From Formivibrio sp. (GTDB lineage: Bacteria; Pseudomonadota; Gammaproteobacteria; Burkholderiales; Chitinibacteraceae), in the NCBI GenBank assembly GCA_031291275.1, contig JARLJJ010000112.1, forward strand, positions 27,938 through 91,937: DNA of 64,000 nucleotides, read 5' to 3'. Shown one piece after another: positions 20,555 to 29,573 of the stretch. The position numbers were made by a program, and so were the translations under genes. Position 1 is the first letter of the stretch. Each line of letters opens with the position of its first letter. The notes below the pieces were generated by a model. That model was not told the origin of the DNA. It was given only the letters and a program-made list of their open reading frames with translations, and did not search any database.

Positions 20555-21033
20555 TTTTGTTCCTTGATGAATTCAATAAGTCGGGTCAACGCATGTTCCA
20601 CTGTTTGGCTTCGCACGCCAGCACGATCTCCAGCAAACTGGCAGCGCTCCGTTTCTTCTATCCCTGGGCCGCTCCAGGCGAACCAGACAGTGCCCACCGG
20701 CTTTTCGTCACTGCCTCCGGTCGGTCCTGCCACGCCACTCACAGCAATGGCCCAATCGGCTTTCGCACTCTGTCGCGCATTAACCGCCAACGCACGCACA
20801 ACACTTTCACTCACTGCGCCGCATGAGGCAATCAGGGCCTCCGGCACACCCAGCATTTCCTGCTTGGCGATATTGGAATAGACGACATAGCCACGCTCAA
20901 ACCAGGCCGAACTCCCGGCAATATCGGTGATGGCTGCACTGATCATGCCGCCCGTACACGATTCCGCAGCAGTGACATGCTGGCCACGTGCCAGCAATAA
21001 CTGTCCCAAGACTTCGGCGTTGCTACTGCCCAT
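20551..21033 (-). CDS. pncC: Nicotinamide-nucleotide amidase, CinA C-terminal domain protein
   Basis: A 160-aa stand-alone CinA C-terminal domain. It carries the family signature AESCTGGMISAAITDIAGSS (from residue 21) and VSGVAGPTGGSDEKPVGTVW near 110. PncC converts nicotinamide mononucleotide to nicotinate mononucleotide in NAD salvage. GGAG lies 7 nt before the chosen ATG at 21033; the open frame extends to 21111 but without a ribosome site and with non-conserved residues. Its stop overlaps the bph start by four bases, so it leads the pncC-bph-hslO operon. Confidence 0.9.
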   Translation of the reverse strand: MGSSNAEVLGQLLLARGQHVTAAESCTGGMISAAITDIAGSSAWFERGYVVYSNIAKQEMLGVPEALIASCGAVSESVVRALAVNARQSAKADWAIAVSGVAGPTGGSDEKPVGTVWFAWSGPGIEETERCQFAGDRAGVRSQTVEHALTRLIEFIKEQK

Positions 21034-21205
21034 GCACGGATCTCCAGAATGTCCAATCAATTTTACTGCAAGGAGTCTCGAATAGCTGCGCCAATCCTTG
21101 GCAATCCTCAATACAAAAAATGGTCGTTCTATCCGCAGTTCGAGCCGGTCATATCAAAGTTTACGTTCATCCATGCTGGCATTAACCGCATCGGAATTAA
21201 CGAAC

Positions 21206-21757
21206 TCAATCGCTCATCCGCAGAAAATTCTCCCGGTAAAACTTCAGTTCAGCGATGGATTCGTAAACATCCGCCAAGGCTTCATGCTTGCCTTCTTTCT
21301 GGTATTTGGCATACACCTCTGGCCGCCAGCGCTTGCACAGTTCCTTGAGCACCGACACATCCAGAAGCCGGTAATGCAGATAGGCATCCAGCTTGGGCAT
21401 GTATTTGACGATAAAGCGCCGATCCTGATGCACCGAATTGCCACACAGCGGTGAAACGCCCTTGGGTACGTATTGCTCAAGGAACGCTACGATCTGATCA
21501 TCCACTTGTGTTTCAGATAAGGTGGAGGCGTGTACGCGATCAATCAACCCCGACTTGCCATGCGTATTTTTATTCCATTCATCCATGGCATCCAGCACTT
21601 CAGCTGGCTGGTGAATGACAAACACGGGCATTTCGGCAACGGTTTCCAGATTGGCGTCGGTCACTACCACCGCCACCTCAATGATCCGCTCCCGTTCCGG
21701 GTCCAGACCGGACATTTCCATATCCAGCCAGATGAGTCGGTTCTGGTCTTGTGGCAT
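21206..21757 (-). CDS. orn: Oligoribonuclease
   Basis: A 183-aa DEDDh exonuclease. The first motif is [10 protein letters not shown] (Asp12, Glu14), the second lies in [10 protein letters not shown] and the third in [11 protein letters not shown]. Orn degrades the last 2-5 nt of RNA and linear pGpG, so it also finishes breakdown of cyclic di-GMP, relevant to the GGDEF and EAL proteins in this window. Length matches E. coli Orn (181 aa). It is divergent from the M48 protease gene across a 41-bp gap. Confidence 0.96.
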   Translation of the reverse strand: MPQDQNRLIWLDMEMSGLDPERERIIEVAVVVTDANLETVAEMPVFVIHQPAEVLDAMDEWNKNTHGKSGLIDRVHASTLSETQVDDQIVAFLEQYVPKGVSPLCGNSVHQDRRFIVKYMPKLDAYLHYRLLDVSVLKELCKRWRPEVYAKYQKEGKHEALADVYESIAELKFYRENFLRMSD

Positions 21758-21798
21758 ACTGCTGTGCTCCTAATAGATAAACTTGAAGCGCATTATAA

Positions 21799-23046
21799 AT
21801 GAGCGCCAGCCTGTTCTCCCTTCTGTTTCTTTCCGCATTGTGCCTGGGTACCGTATTGCACCTCTGGCTTCAATGGCGCCAGATCTGTCACGTCCGTAAA
21901 TATCGGACATCTGTTCCCGCCGAATTTGCCGAATCGATCCCCCTGGAATCGCATCAACGCTCAGCCGATTACACGCTGACCAAAAGCAGGTTCACGCAGG
22001 TCGAAACGCTTTTTGAAGCGCTATTGCTGCTGGTCTTTACTCAGGGCGGCATTATTAACTGGCTGGATCAAACCAGTCGTGGCCTCTTTTCTTCCCCGAT
22101 CGCCTCTGGCCTGGCATTGATCGTGGTCTTTGCGCTGCTGAACGCCCTGTTGATGCTGCCTTTTGCTGTGTATTCGACCTTCAGCGTAGAAGCACACTAT
22201 GGCTTCAACAACATCACGCCCCGCTTGTTTATTCTCGACCAGATCAAAACCATCACGCTGGCCACATGTATCGGCCTGCCGCTGATCACGCTGATCCTCT
22301 GGCTGATGGAGAAAATGGGCAACAACTGGTGGTTATGGGTTTGGCTGACTTGGGTAGGCTTTTCAGTGTTCCTGATGCTGGTATTTCCAACTTGGATTGC
22401 TCCGCTATTCAATAAATTTTCGCCACTGGAAGATCAATCGCTAAAAACAAGCATCGAAAATCTACTCGCTCGATGCGGTTTTAAATCAAGCGGCGTTTTT
22501 GTGATGGATGGATCTAGACGCTCCAATCATGGCAACGCCTACTTTACCGGACTGGGAAAATCCAAACGCATCGTATTTTTCGATACCTTGCTCAAGCAAT
22601 TGGATGAACCAGAGATCTTGGCGGTACTGGCCCATGAACTCGGTCATTTCCGCCATCGCCACGTAGTGAAACGCCTGGCCTGGACGTTCACCATCATGCT
22701 TGGGCTGCTATGGCTGCTTGGTCAATTGATGCATCAGGCATGGTTCTATCAGGGGCTGGGCGTGACTCAAGGCAGCACCGCTGTCGCCTTGCTGCTTTTC
22801 TTCCTCGTTTTGCCCGTATTTAGTTTTATTTTTGCACCTATCGGGAGTTGGCTATCACGTCGACAAGAATTTGAGGCTGATGCTTATGCCGCCAAACAGG
22901 CACAGGCATCGGACCTCGTTGCAGCCTTGGTCAAACTCTACCGGGATAACGCCAGTACACTGACTCCCGATCCGCTATACAGCATGTACTACTACACCCA
23001 CCCGCCGGCAACGATACGTATTGCAGCACTGAAATCCCTCGGCTAA
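21799..23046 (+). CDS. M48 family integral membrane metalloprotease (CAAX-protease/Ste24-like)
   Basis: A 415-aa inner-membrane protease. The zinc site HELGH is at residues 279-283 (LAHELGHFRHRHV), with the third ligand in EFEADAYAAKQA near 355. About six or seven membrane helices precede and surround the site, as in Ste24 (CAAX prenyl protease 1). In bacteria the natural substrate is uncertain; quality control of membrane proteins is likely, as for HtpX, which is shorter (about 290 aa). The gene starts 41 bp from divergent orn and is followed by phhB after 37 bp, suggesting one transcript through rsgA. Confidence 0.9.
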   Translation: MSASLFSLLFLSALCLGTVLHLWLQWRQICHVRKYRTSVPAEFAESIPLESHQRSADYTLTKSRFTQVETLFEALLLLVFTQGGIINWLDQTSRGLFSSPIASGLALIVVFALLNALLMLPFAVYSTFSVEAHYGFNNITPRLFILDQIKTITLATCIGLPLITLILWLMEKMGNNWWLWVWLTWVGFSVFLMLVFPTWIAPLFNKFSPLEDQSLKTSIENLLARCGFKSSGVFVMDGSRRSNHGNAYFTGLGKSKRIVFFDTLLKQLDEPEILAVLAHELGHFRHRHVVKRLAWTFTIMLGLLWLLGQLMHQAWFYQGLGVTQGSTAVALLLFFLVLPVFSFIFAPIGSWLSRRQEFEADAYAAKQAQASDLVAALVKLYRDNASTLTPDPLYSMYYYTHPPATIRIAALKSLG

Positions 23047-23083
23047 AACTGAAGTTATCTTTAACCTTACAAGGTGCTCCATC

Positions 23084-23401
23084 ATGTCTCTTGCTGACGA
23101 ACACTGCTCGGCCACACCCGCCAAGCTCGACCAGATCGAAGTCGAAATGCTGGCTTCCGAATTACGCAACTGGCTCATCCTGGACGGAAAACTGGAAAAA
23201 ACCTTCCGCTTCAAGAATTTCCACGAAACCATGGAATTTGCCAATGCGGTCGCGTGGATCTGTCACCGTGAAGATCACCATCCGGAAATGGAAATCACCT
23301 TCAGCCGCTGCCGCCTGGCCTGGAGCACGCACTCGGTTGGCGGACTTTCCCGCAATGACATTTTGTGTGCCGCTAAAGTGGATAGACTAACCAACCAATG
23401 A
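23084..23401 (+). CDS. phhB: Pterin-4-alpha-carbinolamine dehydratase
   Basis: A 105-aa protein with the PCD signature: FHETMEFANAVAWICHREDHHPEMEITFSRC in the middle, including the two adjacent His of the active site, and WSTHSVGGLSRND near the end. It dehydrates 4a-hydroxytetrahydropterin, normally with phenylalanine hydroxylase; no such hydroxylase is in the window. In bacteria without hydroxylase a role in molybdopterin cofactor or folate chemistry has been proposed. The stop overlaps the rsgA start by four bases. AAGGTG is about 9 nt before the ATG. Confidence 0.9.
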   Translation: MSLADEHCSATPAKLDQIEVEMLASELRNWLILDGKLEKTFRFKNFHETMEFANAVAWICHREDHHPEMEITFSRCRLAWSTHSVGGLSRNDILCAAKVDRLTNQ

Positions 23402-24279
23402 GCCAAACCAGCGCCCGCATCATTGCCAGCTATGGCAGATCCTATATTATCGAAACGCCCGATGGCATCCGCCGCACCGCCTCGGCTCGCGGCAAGAAAA
23501 CCGATTTTGCCTGTGGCGATCAAGTCACCATCAAACTCATCAACGCCGAACAGGCGGTCATTGAAAAAGCACAGGCACGCAAAACCCTGCTGTACCGATC
23601 AGATCAATGGCGCGAGAAGCTCATTGCCGCCAATGTCACACAAATAGTGATAGTCGTCGCCCCGGTCCCAAGCTGGTTCGATGAATTGATCGGTCGCTGC
23701 CTGATCGCGGCGGAAGCTGCAGGTATCCATCCGCTGATCTGCCTGAACAAGAGTGATCTTCCCGAAGCCGCAGCTGCACGCGAAAAACTCGCCAGTTATG
23801 CACGACTGGGTTATGACCTGGTAGAAGTTTCCGCCCTGCAAGATATCGAACCGCTACGCGCACACCTGAAAGGCCATACTTCAGTGTTGGTCGGCCAATC
23901 CGGCATGGGTAAATCCACATTGACCAATGCATTGATTCCGGATGCGAATGCCCGCGTCAACGATATCTCTATCGCGCTGGATTCAGGAAAGCACACCACT
24001 ACTCATGCGGCACTATACAAACTGGATGAACAATCGGAGCTCATCGATTCACCCGGACTGCAATCCTTTGGGCTGGCACATATCAAGGTCGAAGAGCTAC
24101 CCGGTTATTTCCCTGAATTTCGCGAATTATTGGGGAAATGCCGCTTCCACAACTGCCGTCATCGCCAGGAACCCAGTTGCGCATTGCATGCCGCAGTTGA
24201 TTCCGGCCAAGTACCCTCCACGCGACTGGAACTTCTACAACGATTACAGGACGAACTGGCATTGAAATCGACCTACTAA
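23398..24279 (+). CDS. rsgA: RsgA, small ribosomal subunit biogenesis GTPase
   Basis: A 293-aa circularly permuted GTPase. An N-terminal OB fold is followed by G-motifs in permuted order: LNKSD (G4) near 118, GQSGMGKST (G1) near 165, and DSPG (G3) near 218. The C-terminal zinc domain reads CRFHNCRHRQEPSCAL. It matures the 30S subunit decoding centre and is inhibited by (p)ppGpp, whose synthetase is encoded 660 bp downstream. Start overlaps phhB by four bases; the end overlaps the convergent DUF2062 gene by four bases. Confidence 0.95.
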   Translation: MSQTSARIIASYGRSYIIETPDGIRRTASARGKKTDFACGDQVTIKLINAEQAVIEKAQARKTLLYRSDQWREKLIAANVTQIVIVVAPVPSWFDELIGRCLIAAEAAGIHPLICLNKSDLPEAAAAREKLASYARLGYDLVEVSALQDIEPLRAHLKGHTSVLVGQSGMGKSTLTNALIPDANARVNDISIALDSGKHTTTHAALYKLDEQSELIDSPGLQSFGLAHIKVEELPGYFPEFRELLGKCRFHNCRHRQEPSCALHAAVDSGQVPSTRLELLQRLQDELALKSTY

Positions 24280-24827
24280 GCCGATGGTTTTCGCCGGGAA
24301 CGGCGCCACAGCATCCAACGCACATGCAAGCGCCAGCCTTGGTCGACCAATACATAACCGAAAACGGCCAGCACAACCGCCAATGCGGGTAAGCCGATAG
24401 CCAAAGGCAAGCCCAAAGACCAAGCCCATAAAGCCAACTGCTGAATCCAGACCAGTAGTCCCTGTTCGCTCCAAGAAGGAATAGGCGGCAAGGCTGCATA
24501 GACATTACCGCCTATCAGCAAGCTACCCAGCTTATAGGCCAGCCAATACAGGGGTCCGATGCTGACAGGATTACTGTAAAACGTAACCAATGCGGCCACG
24601 GGCAAGTTAACCCGAAAAACCAAGGCCAGCAGTGCGGCAGTCATGATCTGCAGCGGACCTGGAATTAATCCGCCGATCGCGCCGGCGGCCACGCCGCCCG
24701 CTACCGAGCGTCGATTAAGATGCCACAGACGCGGATCGGAAAACCAGTGCCCGAAACGATGCATAAAAACGTTTTCGGCCAATTTTTTTTGGCTTGGCAG
24801 CCAGCGACGCAGGAATTTTCTCGGCAC
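24276..24827 (-). CDS. DUF2062 membrane protein
   Basis: A 183-aa inner-membrane protein of the DUF2062 family. It shows the characteristic glycine-rich start (RRSVAGGVAAGAIGGLIPGPLQIMTAALLALVFRVNLPVAALVTFYSNPVSIGPLYWLAYKLG) and two or three hydrophobic helices, with a basic C-terminus (WMLWRRSRRKPSA). Function is unknown. It is convergent with rsgA and shares the last four bases, leaving no room for a terminator between the two. Confidence 0.85.
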   Translation of the reverse strand: MPRKFLRRWLPSQKKLAENVFMHRFGHWFSDPRLWHLNRRSVAGGVAAGAIGGLIPGPLQIMTAALLALVFRVNLPVAALVTFYSNPVSIGPLYWLAYKLGSLLIGGNVYAALPPIPSWSEQGLLVWIQQLALWAWSLGLPLAIGLPALAVVLAVFGYVLVDQGWRLHVRWMLWRRSRRKPSA

Positions 24828-24939
24828 TGCGAGTACCCTGTTTCAAGTTGAACTACTGAATTAATTATTTGATCATAGCGCTTCAAGTGACCGCCCATTT
24901 TGGGCAAAATTCATTTTCGTCAGTAAAAAGCAGGATTCC

Positions 24940-27153
24940 ATGGTTGCCGTTACCCGCCCGCTCGCTCAATCCATCGCCGAAGCCGACGATCCGCAACACT
25001 GGCTAAAGATGCTCTCCGAGCGTTACGAGCCGCAAGAAATCACCCGTATCACGGCAGCGCTACACTGGGCAGAGACCTGCTACGGCAAGACGATTTACCC
25101 GGTTACGGGCACGCCGTTATTGCCACAGGCGGTCGCCAGTGCATCAATCGTTGCCGATTTGCATCTTGATGCCGATTCAGTCATCGCAGCTCTGCTATTT
25201 GCACTACCCGAAGTCCTCACGAATGCGCTCGAGGAAATCCAAACCCGTTTCGGCCAGGATGTTGCCATGCTGGTCGAAAACATTCGCCGCATCCGCGAGT
25301 TGGTCGGCGTGCTTGGCAAGCCCCACACCCACCAAAAACCCGAAGATGCCAAACAGCAGATAGAAGCGCTGCGCAAAATGATTCTGGCCATGGTTGAAGA
25401 TATCCGTGCCGTATTGATCCGGCTGGCATGGCGCACTCAGGCCATGCACGCCGTCGCCAATGCACCAGACGAGCTTCGCCGCCGCGTTGCGCAGGAAACC
25501 GCTGACCTGTATGCCCCACTCGCCAATCGGATGGGCGTTTGGCAAATCAAGTGGGAACTGGAAGATCTCTCTTTCCGCTATCTGCATCCAGAATCGTATA
25601 AGCGCATCGCCAAATTATTGGATGAACGCCGGATTGATCGGGAAAACTTTATTTCCACCGTCATGGCCACGTTGCGCAGCGAACTGGAAGCTGCTGGCAT
25701 CAAGTCCGACATCATGGGGCGCCCCAAGCATATCTTCAGCATCTGGAAAAAGATGCAGCAGAAGAAACTCGATTTTTCCGAAGTCTATGATGTTCGCGCG
25801 GTCCGCGTCTTGGTAAATGACGTGAAAGATTGCTACATGGTGCTGAGTATTATCCATCACTTGTGGCAACCCATCCCGGGCGAATTCGACGACTACATTG
25901 CCCACCCCAAGGGCAACTTCTATCGCAGCCTGCATACCGCGGTGATCGGCCCAGAAAACAAGGCCCTGGAAGTACAGATTCGCACCTTCGAAATGCATGA
26001 GCATTCCGAGTACGGAATAGCTGCACACTGGCGCTACAAGGAAGGCGGTCAGCACGACAGTAAATACCAGGAAAAAATCGCCTGGTTGCGGCAATTGCTG
26101 GACTGGCGTGAAGATATGGCGCAGGAGAACCAGCTAGCGGACGCCTTTAAAGCCGAGCTGTTCGACGACACCATTTACGTACTGACACCGGCTGGCCGCG
26201 TGATCGAGTTGCCCAAGGGCTCAACACCCGTCGATTTTGCCTACAACGTTCATACTGACCTGGGTCATCGTTGCAGAGGGGCCAAGGTTAACGGCCAGAT
26301 CGTCCCGCTGTACACCCCGCTGGAAAACGGTCAGCGTGTTGAGATTCTCTCTGTCAAGGAAGGCGGACCCAGCCTGGATTGGCTGCATCAAGGCTACGTA
26401 AAAAGCCATCGGGCCCAGACCAAGATTCGTCACTGGATCAAGCAACAACATCAGGATGTTGCAATGGATGCCGGTCGCTCATTGTTCGAGAAAGAAGCAG
26501 TCCGGGCGGGGCTCAACAACAGCAAACTCGATACCATCGCCGCTCGACTGGATTTGAAAACGATAGAGGAAGTTTATCTCGCCTTGGGACAAGGGGAGCT
26601 CTCTCTGCGGGAACTGTCGCAGACGCTCAACGCTGTACTCGAGCCGCCAGCGCCGCCCATGCCAATCAACCCTGATGACTTGATACGCGCGGCACGCGCC
26701 GACCAGCAAGGCAAAGGGGTTTTGATCGAAGGCGTCGATCAATTGATGACCATTCTCGCGCGCTGTTGCAAACCCGTACCGCCTGATCATGTCATCGGTT
26801 TCGTGACCAAAGGACGCGGCATTTCGATTCATCGTACTGATTGCCCAACGCTTAAGCGACTGGCAGCGGCCTCGCCGGAACGACTGATCCGCGCAGACTG
26901 GGGCAAACACCAGACCGGCCAGGTTTTTGCCGTGGATATCCAGGTCGAAGCCCATGACCGGCAAAGTTTGCTGCGTGATTTGTCTGAAACCCTGTCACGC
27001 GACAAAATCAATGTGACCGCGGTCAACACGCTAAGCAAGGACAACCGTGCCATGATGCATTTCACTATCGAAATTCGTGACACAGAACAACTGCAACGTA
27101 TTTTTGTACGTCTGGCAGAAGTCCAGGGAGTGATCCGCGTATCCCGTGATTGA
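24940..27153 (+). CDS. relA: RelA, (p)ppGpp synthetase
   Basis: A 737-aa Rel-family protein with all domains: degenerate hydrolase region (1-200), synthetase (about 220-390), TGS (about 405-465), helical and zinc-finger region (ILARCCKPVPPD, HRTDCPTL near 605-635) and C-terminal ACT. The hydrolase His-Asp motif is replaced by LLFALPEV, so hydrolysis should be lost. The synthetase acidic signature is EFDD at 315-318 (the EXDD class), which marks monofunctional RelA rather than SpoT. It makes the alarmone on stalled ribosomes during amino-acid starvation. AGGA is 11 nt before the ATG. Confidence 0.95.
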   Translation: MVAVTRPLAQSIAEADDPQHWLKMLSERYEPQEITRITAALHWAETCYGKTIYPVTGTPLLPQAVASASIVADLHLDADSVIAALLFALPEVLTNALEEIQTRFGQDVAMLVENIRRIRELVGVLGKPHTHQKPEDAKQQIEALRKMILAMVEDIRAVLIRLAWRTQAMHAVANAPDELRRRVAQETADLYAPLANRMGVWQIKWELEDLSFRYLHPESYKRIAKLLDERRIDRENFISTVMATLRSELEAAGIKSDIMGRPKHIFSIWKKMQQKKLDFSEVYDVRAVRVLVNDVKDCYMVLSIIHHLWQPIPGEFDDYIAHPKGNFYRSLHTAVIGPENKALEVQIRTFEMHEHSEYGIAAHWRYKEGGQHDSKYQEKIAWLRQLLDWREDMAQENQLADAFKAELFDDTIYVLTPAGRVIELPKGSTPVDFAYNVHTDLGHRCRGAKVNGQIVPLYTPLENGQRVEILSVKEGGPSLDWLHQGYVKSHRAQTKIRHWIKQQHQDVAMDAGRSLFEKEAVRAGLNNSKLDTIAARLDLKTIEEVYLALGQGELSLRELSQTLNAVLEPPAPPMPINPDDLIRAARADQQGKGVLIEGVDQLMTILARCCKPVPPDHVIGFVTKGRGISIHRTDCPTLKRLAAASPERLIRADWGKHQTGQVFAVDIQVEAHDRQSLLRDLSETLSRDKINVTAVNTLSKDNRAMMHFTIEIRDTEQLQRIFVRLAEVQGVIRVSRD

Positions 27154-27174
27154 ATTGATTATTGATCTTCACAC

Positions 27175-27211
27175 AAACAAAACCCCGGAAGCCAGTTCCG
27201 GGGTTTTGTTT
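27175..27211. terminator. Bidirectional terminator between relA and pyk
   Basis: A 16-bp perfect stem (AAACAAAACCCCGGAA and its complement) with a 5-nt loop stands between the convergent genes. Flanking A and T runs give it function in both directions. Confidence 0.93.
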
Positions 27212-27241
27212 GCCTTCAACCAAGCAAAGCTTGGTATCTGA

Positions 27242-28681
27242 TCAGCTAACGCGACGTTCGCCAACCTTGACGATCTTCATGCTGTTGGTACCACCGCCGA
27301 TACCGACCACATCGCCAAAGATAAAGATCACGATGTCGCCCTTCTGCACCACGCCACGGCGCAGCATTTCCACTTCTGCACGAACCAGTTGCTCGTCATG
27401 GTCCGAAGAAGACTGGGCTACCAGCATCGGGAATACATCGCGCATCAATGACAGGCGATTGTAGGTTTCTTCTTGCGGGGTAATGGCGTAAATCGGCACG
27501 CCGCACAGGAAACGGGAAATCCACAGTGCGGAAGAACCCGATTGGGTCAACGCAGCAATCGCTTTCACATTCAGGCGACTGGCGGCATACAGGGCCGACA
27601 TGGAGATTGCCTGGTCAATGCGGTTGAAATCGCCACCGAACAAGGCATCTTCAGTGATGATCTTGCTTTCTTGCGACTTTTCCGCTTCCACACAAGTACG
27701 AGCCATCACTTCGACGGTTTCAACCGGGAACTTGCCGGCAGCGGATTCGGCAGACAACATCACCGCGTCAGTACCATCCAGCACAGCATTGGCCACGTCA
27801 GAAACTTCAGCACGGGTCGGTACCGGAGCTTCGATCATGGATTCCATCATTTGCGTGGCAGTGATGGTCAGCTTGTTCTTCTTGCGAGCGAGCTTGATCA
27901 TCTTCTTTTGCAAGGCCGGAACCGTGGCTTCACCCACTTCAACAGCCAAGTCACCACGAGCCACCATGATGCCGTCAGAAGCGTCCAGGATTTCTTCCAG
28001 GTTGGTGATGGCCTCGGTACGTTCGATCTTGGCAATCAGCAAAGCCTTGCTGCCAGCAGCACGCAACAAAGTACGGGCCATGTACATATCCGAACCGCTC
28101 TTCGGGAAGGAAACTGCGACATAGTCTGCATTCAGCTTGGCTGCAGTTTTGATATCGTCCATATCCTTGGCAGTCAAAGCAGGGGCAGTCAAGCCGCCAC
28201 CTTGGCGATTGATACCCTTGTTGTTGGACAGAACGCCGCCCAGCAATACCGTGCAGTGCACTTCCGGTCCGCGCACTTCGTTCACTTCCATCTTGATCAG
28301 GCCGTCGTTAAGCAACAGGATCGCACCTGCCTCAACATCGTTCGGCAGTTCTTTGTAATCCAGACCCACGCGTTCCAGGTTACCCACTTGGCACTCTGCA
28401 TCCAGAATGAACTTGGCGCCCTTTTCCAGGGTCACTTTGCCTTTTTCAAACTTGCCTACGCGGATCTTCGGACCTTGCAAGTCAACGAGCACAGCAACAG
28501 GGCGGCTCAGGCGCTTGGCAATTTCACGTACCGTCGCGGCACGGCCGATATGATCTTCAGCAGTACCATGGGAGAAGTTAAGACGAACCATGTTCACGCC
28601 AGCGTTGAGCAAGCGTTCTAGCGTTGCAGGATCGTTGGATGATGGGCCAAGCGTGGCAACAATTTTGGTACTGCGCAGCAT
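27242..28681 (-). CDS. pyk: Pyruvate kinase
   Basis: A 479-aa glycolytic enzyme converting phosphoenolpyruvate and ADP to pyruvate and ATP. The N-terminal RSTKIVATLGPSSNDPATLERLLNAGVNMVRLNFSHG is diagnostic. The catalytic Lys motif is in LLIAKIERTEAI, and the effector-site C-domain follows. The start at 28681 is preceded by AGGAG at 9 nt; the frame runs on to 28741 but the extra residues are unlike the family. The gene is AT-balanced with frequent preferred codons, typical of a highly expressed gene. It is convergent with relA and downstream of tRNA-Arg on the same strand. Confidence 0.96.
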   Translation of the reverse strand: MLRSTKIVATLGPSSNDPATLERLLNAGVNMVRLNFSHGTAEDHIGRAATVREIAKRLSRPVAVLVDLQGPKIRVGKFEKGKVTLEKGAKFILDAECQVGNLERVGLDYKELPNDVEAGAILLLNDGLIKMEVNEVRGPEVHCTVLLGGVLSNNKGINRQGGGLTAPALTAKDMDDIKTAAKLNADYVAVSFPKSGSDMYMARTLLRAAGSKALLIAKIERTEAITNLEEILDASDGIMVARGDLAVEVGEATVPALQKKMIKLARKKNKLTITATQMMESMIEAPVPTRAEVSDVANAVLDGTDAVMLSAESAAGKFPVETVEVMARTCVEAEKSQESKIITEDALFGGDFNRIDQAISMSALYAASRLNVKAIAALTQSGSSALWISRFLCGVPIYAITPQEETYNRLSLMRDVFPMLVAQSSSDHDEQLVRAEVEMLRRGVVQKGDIVIFIFGDVVGIGGGTNSMKIVKVGERRVS

Positions 28682-28831
28682 AAGTAAGTACTCCTGTACT
28701 ATTTTGTGATGCATTGGGTAAACAAATCGTCTGAGCTGCAAGCAGTGCAGCCAAACAAAAACTGATCATCCACGGACGTTACACCAACTATGGCTTCGCT
28801 TAACAGTGGCGCCGCGGATATAAAACAACTT

Positions 28832-28906
28832 TGGCGTCCCCAACAGGAATCGAACCTGTAACTAGCCCTTAGGAGGGGCTCGGTATATCCTTTTACCTAT
28901 AGGGAC
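28832..28906 (-). tRNA. tRNA-Arg (anticodon CCT)
   Basis: On the minus strand a full cloverleaf can be drawn. The acceptor stem is GTCCCTA with TGGGGAC, the anticodon stem AGCCC/GGGCT encloses CTCCTAA (anticodon CCT), and the T arm is ACAGG-TTCGATT-CCTGT. Discriminator G and an encoded CCA end it. It reads AGG codons. The gene lies between pyk and fliJ and is not flanked by integrase genes. Confidence 0.95.
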
Positions 28907-29104
28907 ACGCCTTTGACTACTGTGGCTGCCTGCCAAGTCCGGTGATAAACACCTCCAAACTTGTGGCAACAGCGCTAGCCAGGGTCGCCTAGGTGAGCGT
29001 GGATTATCCTGCTTCACTGCACACAGGGCAAGGCAATCCCACTCAAAACCAAGTAGTTAAACTACATCTGCTTGATGTGGCTCAAGCGTTTGCTGAGAAT
29101 ACCA

Positions 29105-29542
29105 TTACCGCGAAGAACGACTCTGCCGACTATTGAATTCATCTAGTTGTTTCTGTTCGCGCACACCTTCCTTGCGCTGTTCCGTGAGCTGATGACGATC
29201 TTTCAGCGCATCAAAACCTTTAACTTTTTTCTCGCATGCCTGCCAAACCTCTAACGCCTGCTGATAGCGCGCTTCATGAAGCGCAACTTCTTCGACTTGC
29301 TGCTTGGCGGCCATATCCAACCGCGACAAGAATAGCTGGAAATCGCGCCATTGAGTCACCGTCATGCCGCTTTGGCCACTTGTCGTCAATCGGTTACGGT
29401 ACTCGCAACGAAAAGCATCTACCTGCTCCTGCTTTGCTCGCGCAGCAAGCCAGGCACTTTGCGCCACCTGCAATACTTTGGCGGCCTCTTCACGCTCGTC
29501 AAGTGCGAGCTTTAACAGGAAATCAAATCGAAATTCGGCCAC
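29105..29542 (-). CDS. fliJ: FliJ, flagellar export chaperone
   Basis: A 145-aa highly charged, almost wholly coiled-coil protein (ALDEREEAAKVLQVAQSAWLAARAKQEQ). Length and position after fliI match FliJ (147 aa in E. coli). FliJ helps the FliI ATPase ring engage the export gate. It is the last gene of this flagellar run; fliK, which often follows, is not here. The 198 bp between it and tRNA-Arg contain only a 13-nt palindrome (GTAGTT-A-AACTAC at 29053-29065) and no clear terminator. Confidence 0.85.
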   Translation of the reverse strand: MAEFRFDFLLKLALDEREEAAKVLQVAQSAWLAARAKQEQVDAFRCEYRNRLTTSGQSGMTVTQWRDFQLFLSRLDMAAKQQVEEVALHEARYQQALEVWQACEKKVKGFDALKDRHQLTEQRKEGVREQKQLDEFNSRQSRSSR

Positions 29543-29573
29543 GTTTACAAACTATCAGGTCTGAAAGGAATCA

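Noticed and set aside
27473..28621. Long plus-strand frame opposite pyk
   Set aside because: It is His- and Gln-rich with no family match and is fully inside the well-supported pyruvate kinase gene.
28907..29104. Terminator or small RNA between fliJ and tRNA-Arg
   Set aside because: Only a 13-nt palindrome (GTAGTT-A-AACTAC) was found, too short and without a T tract.
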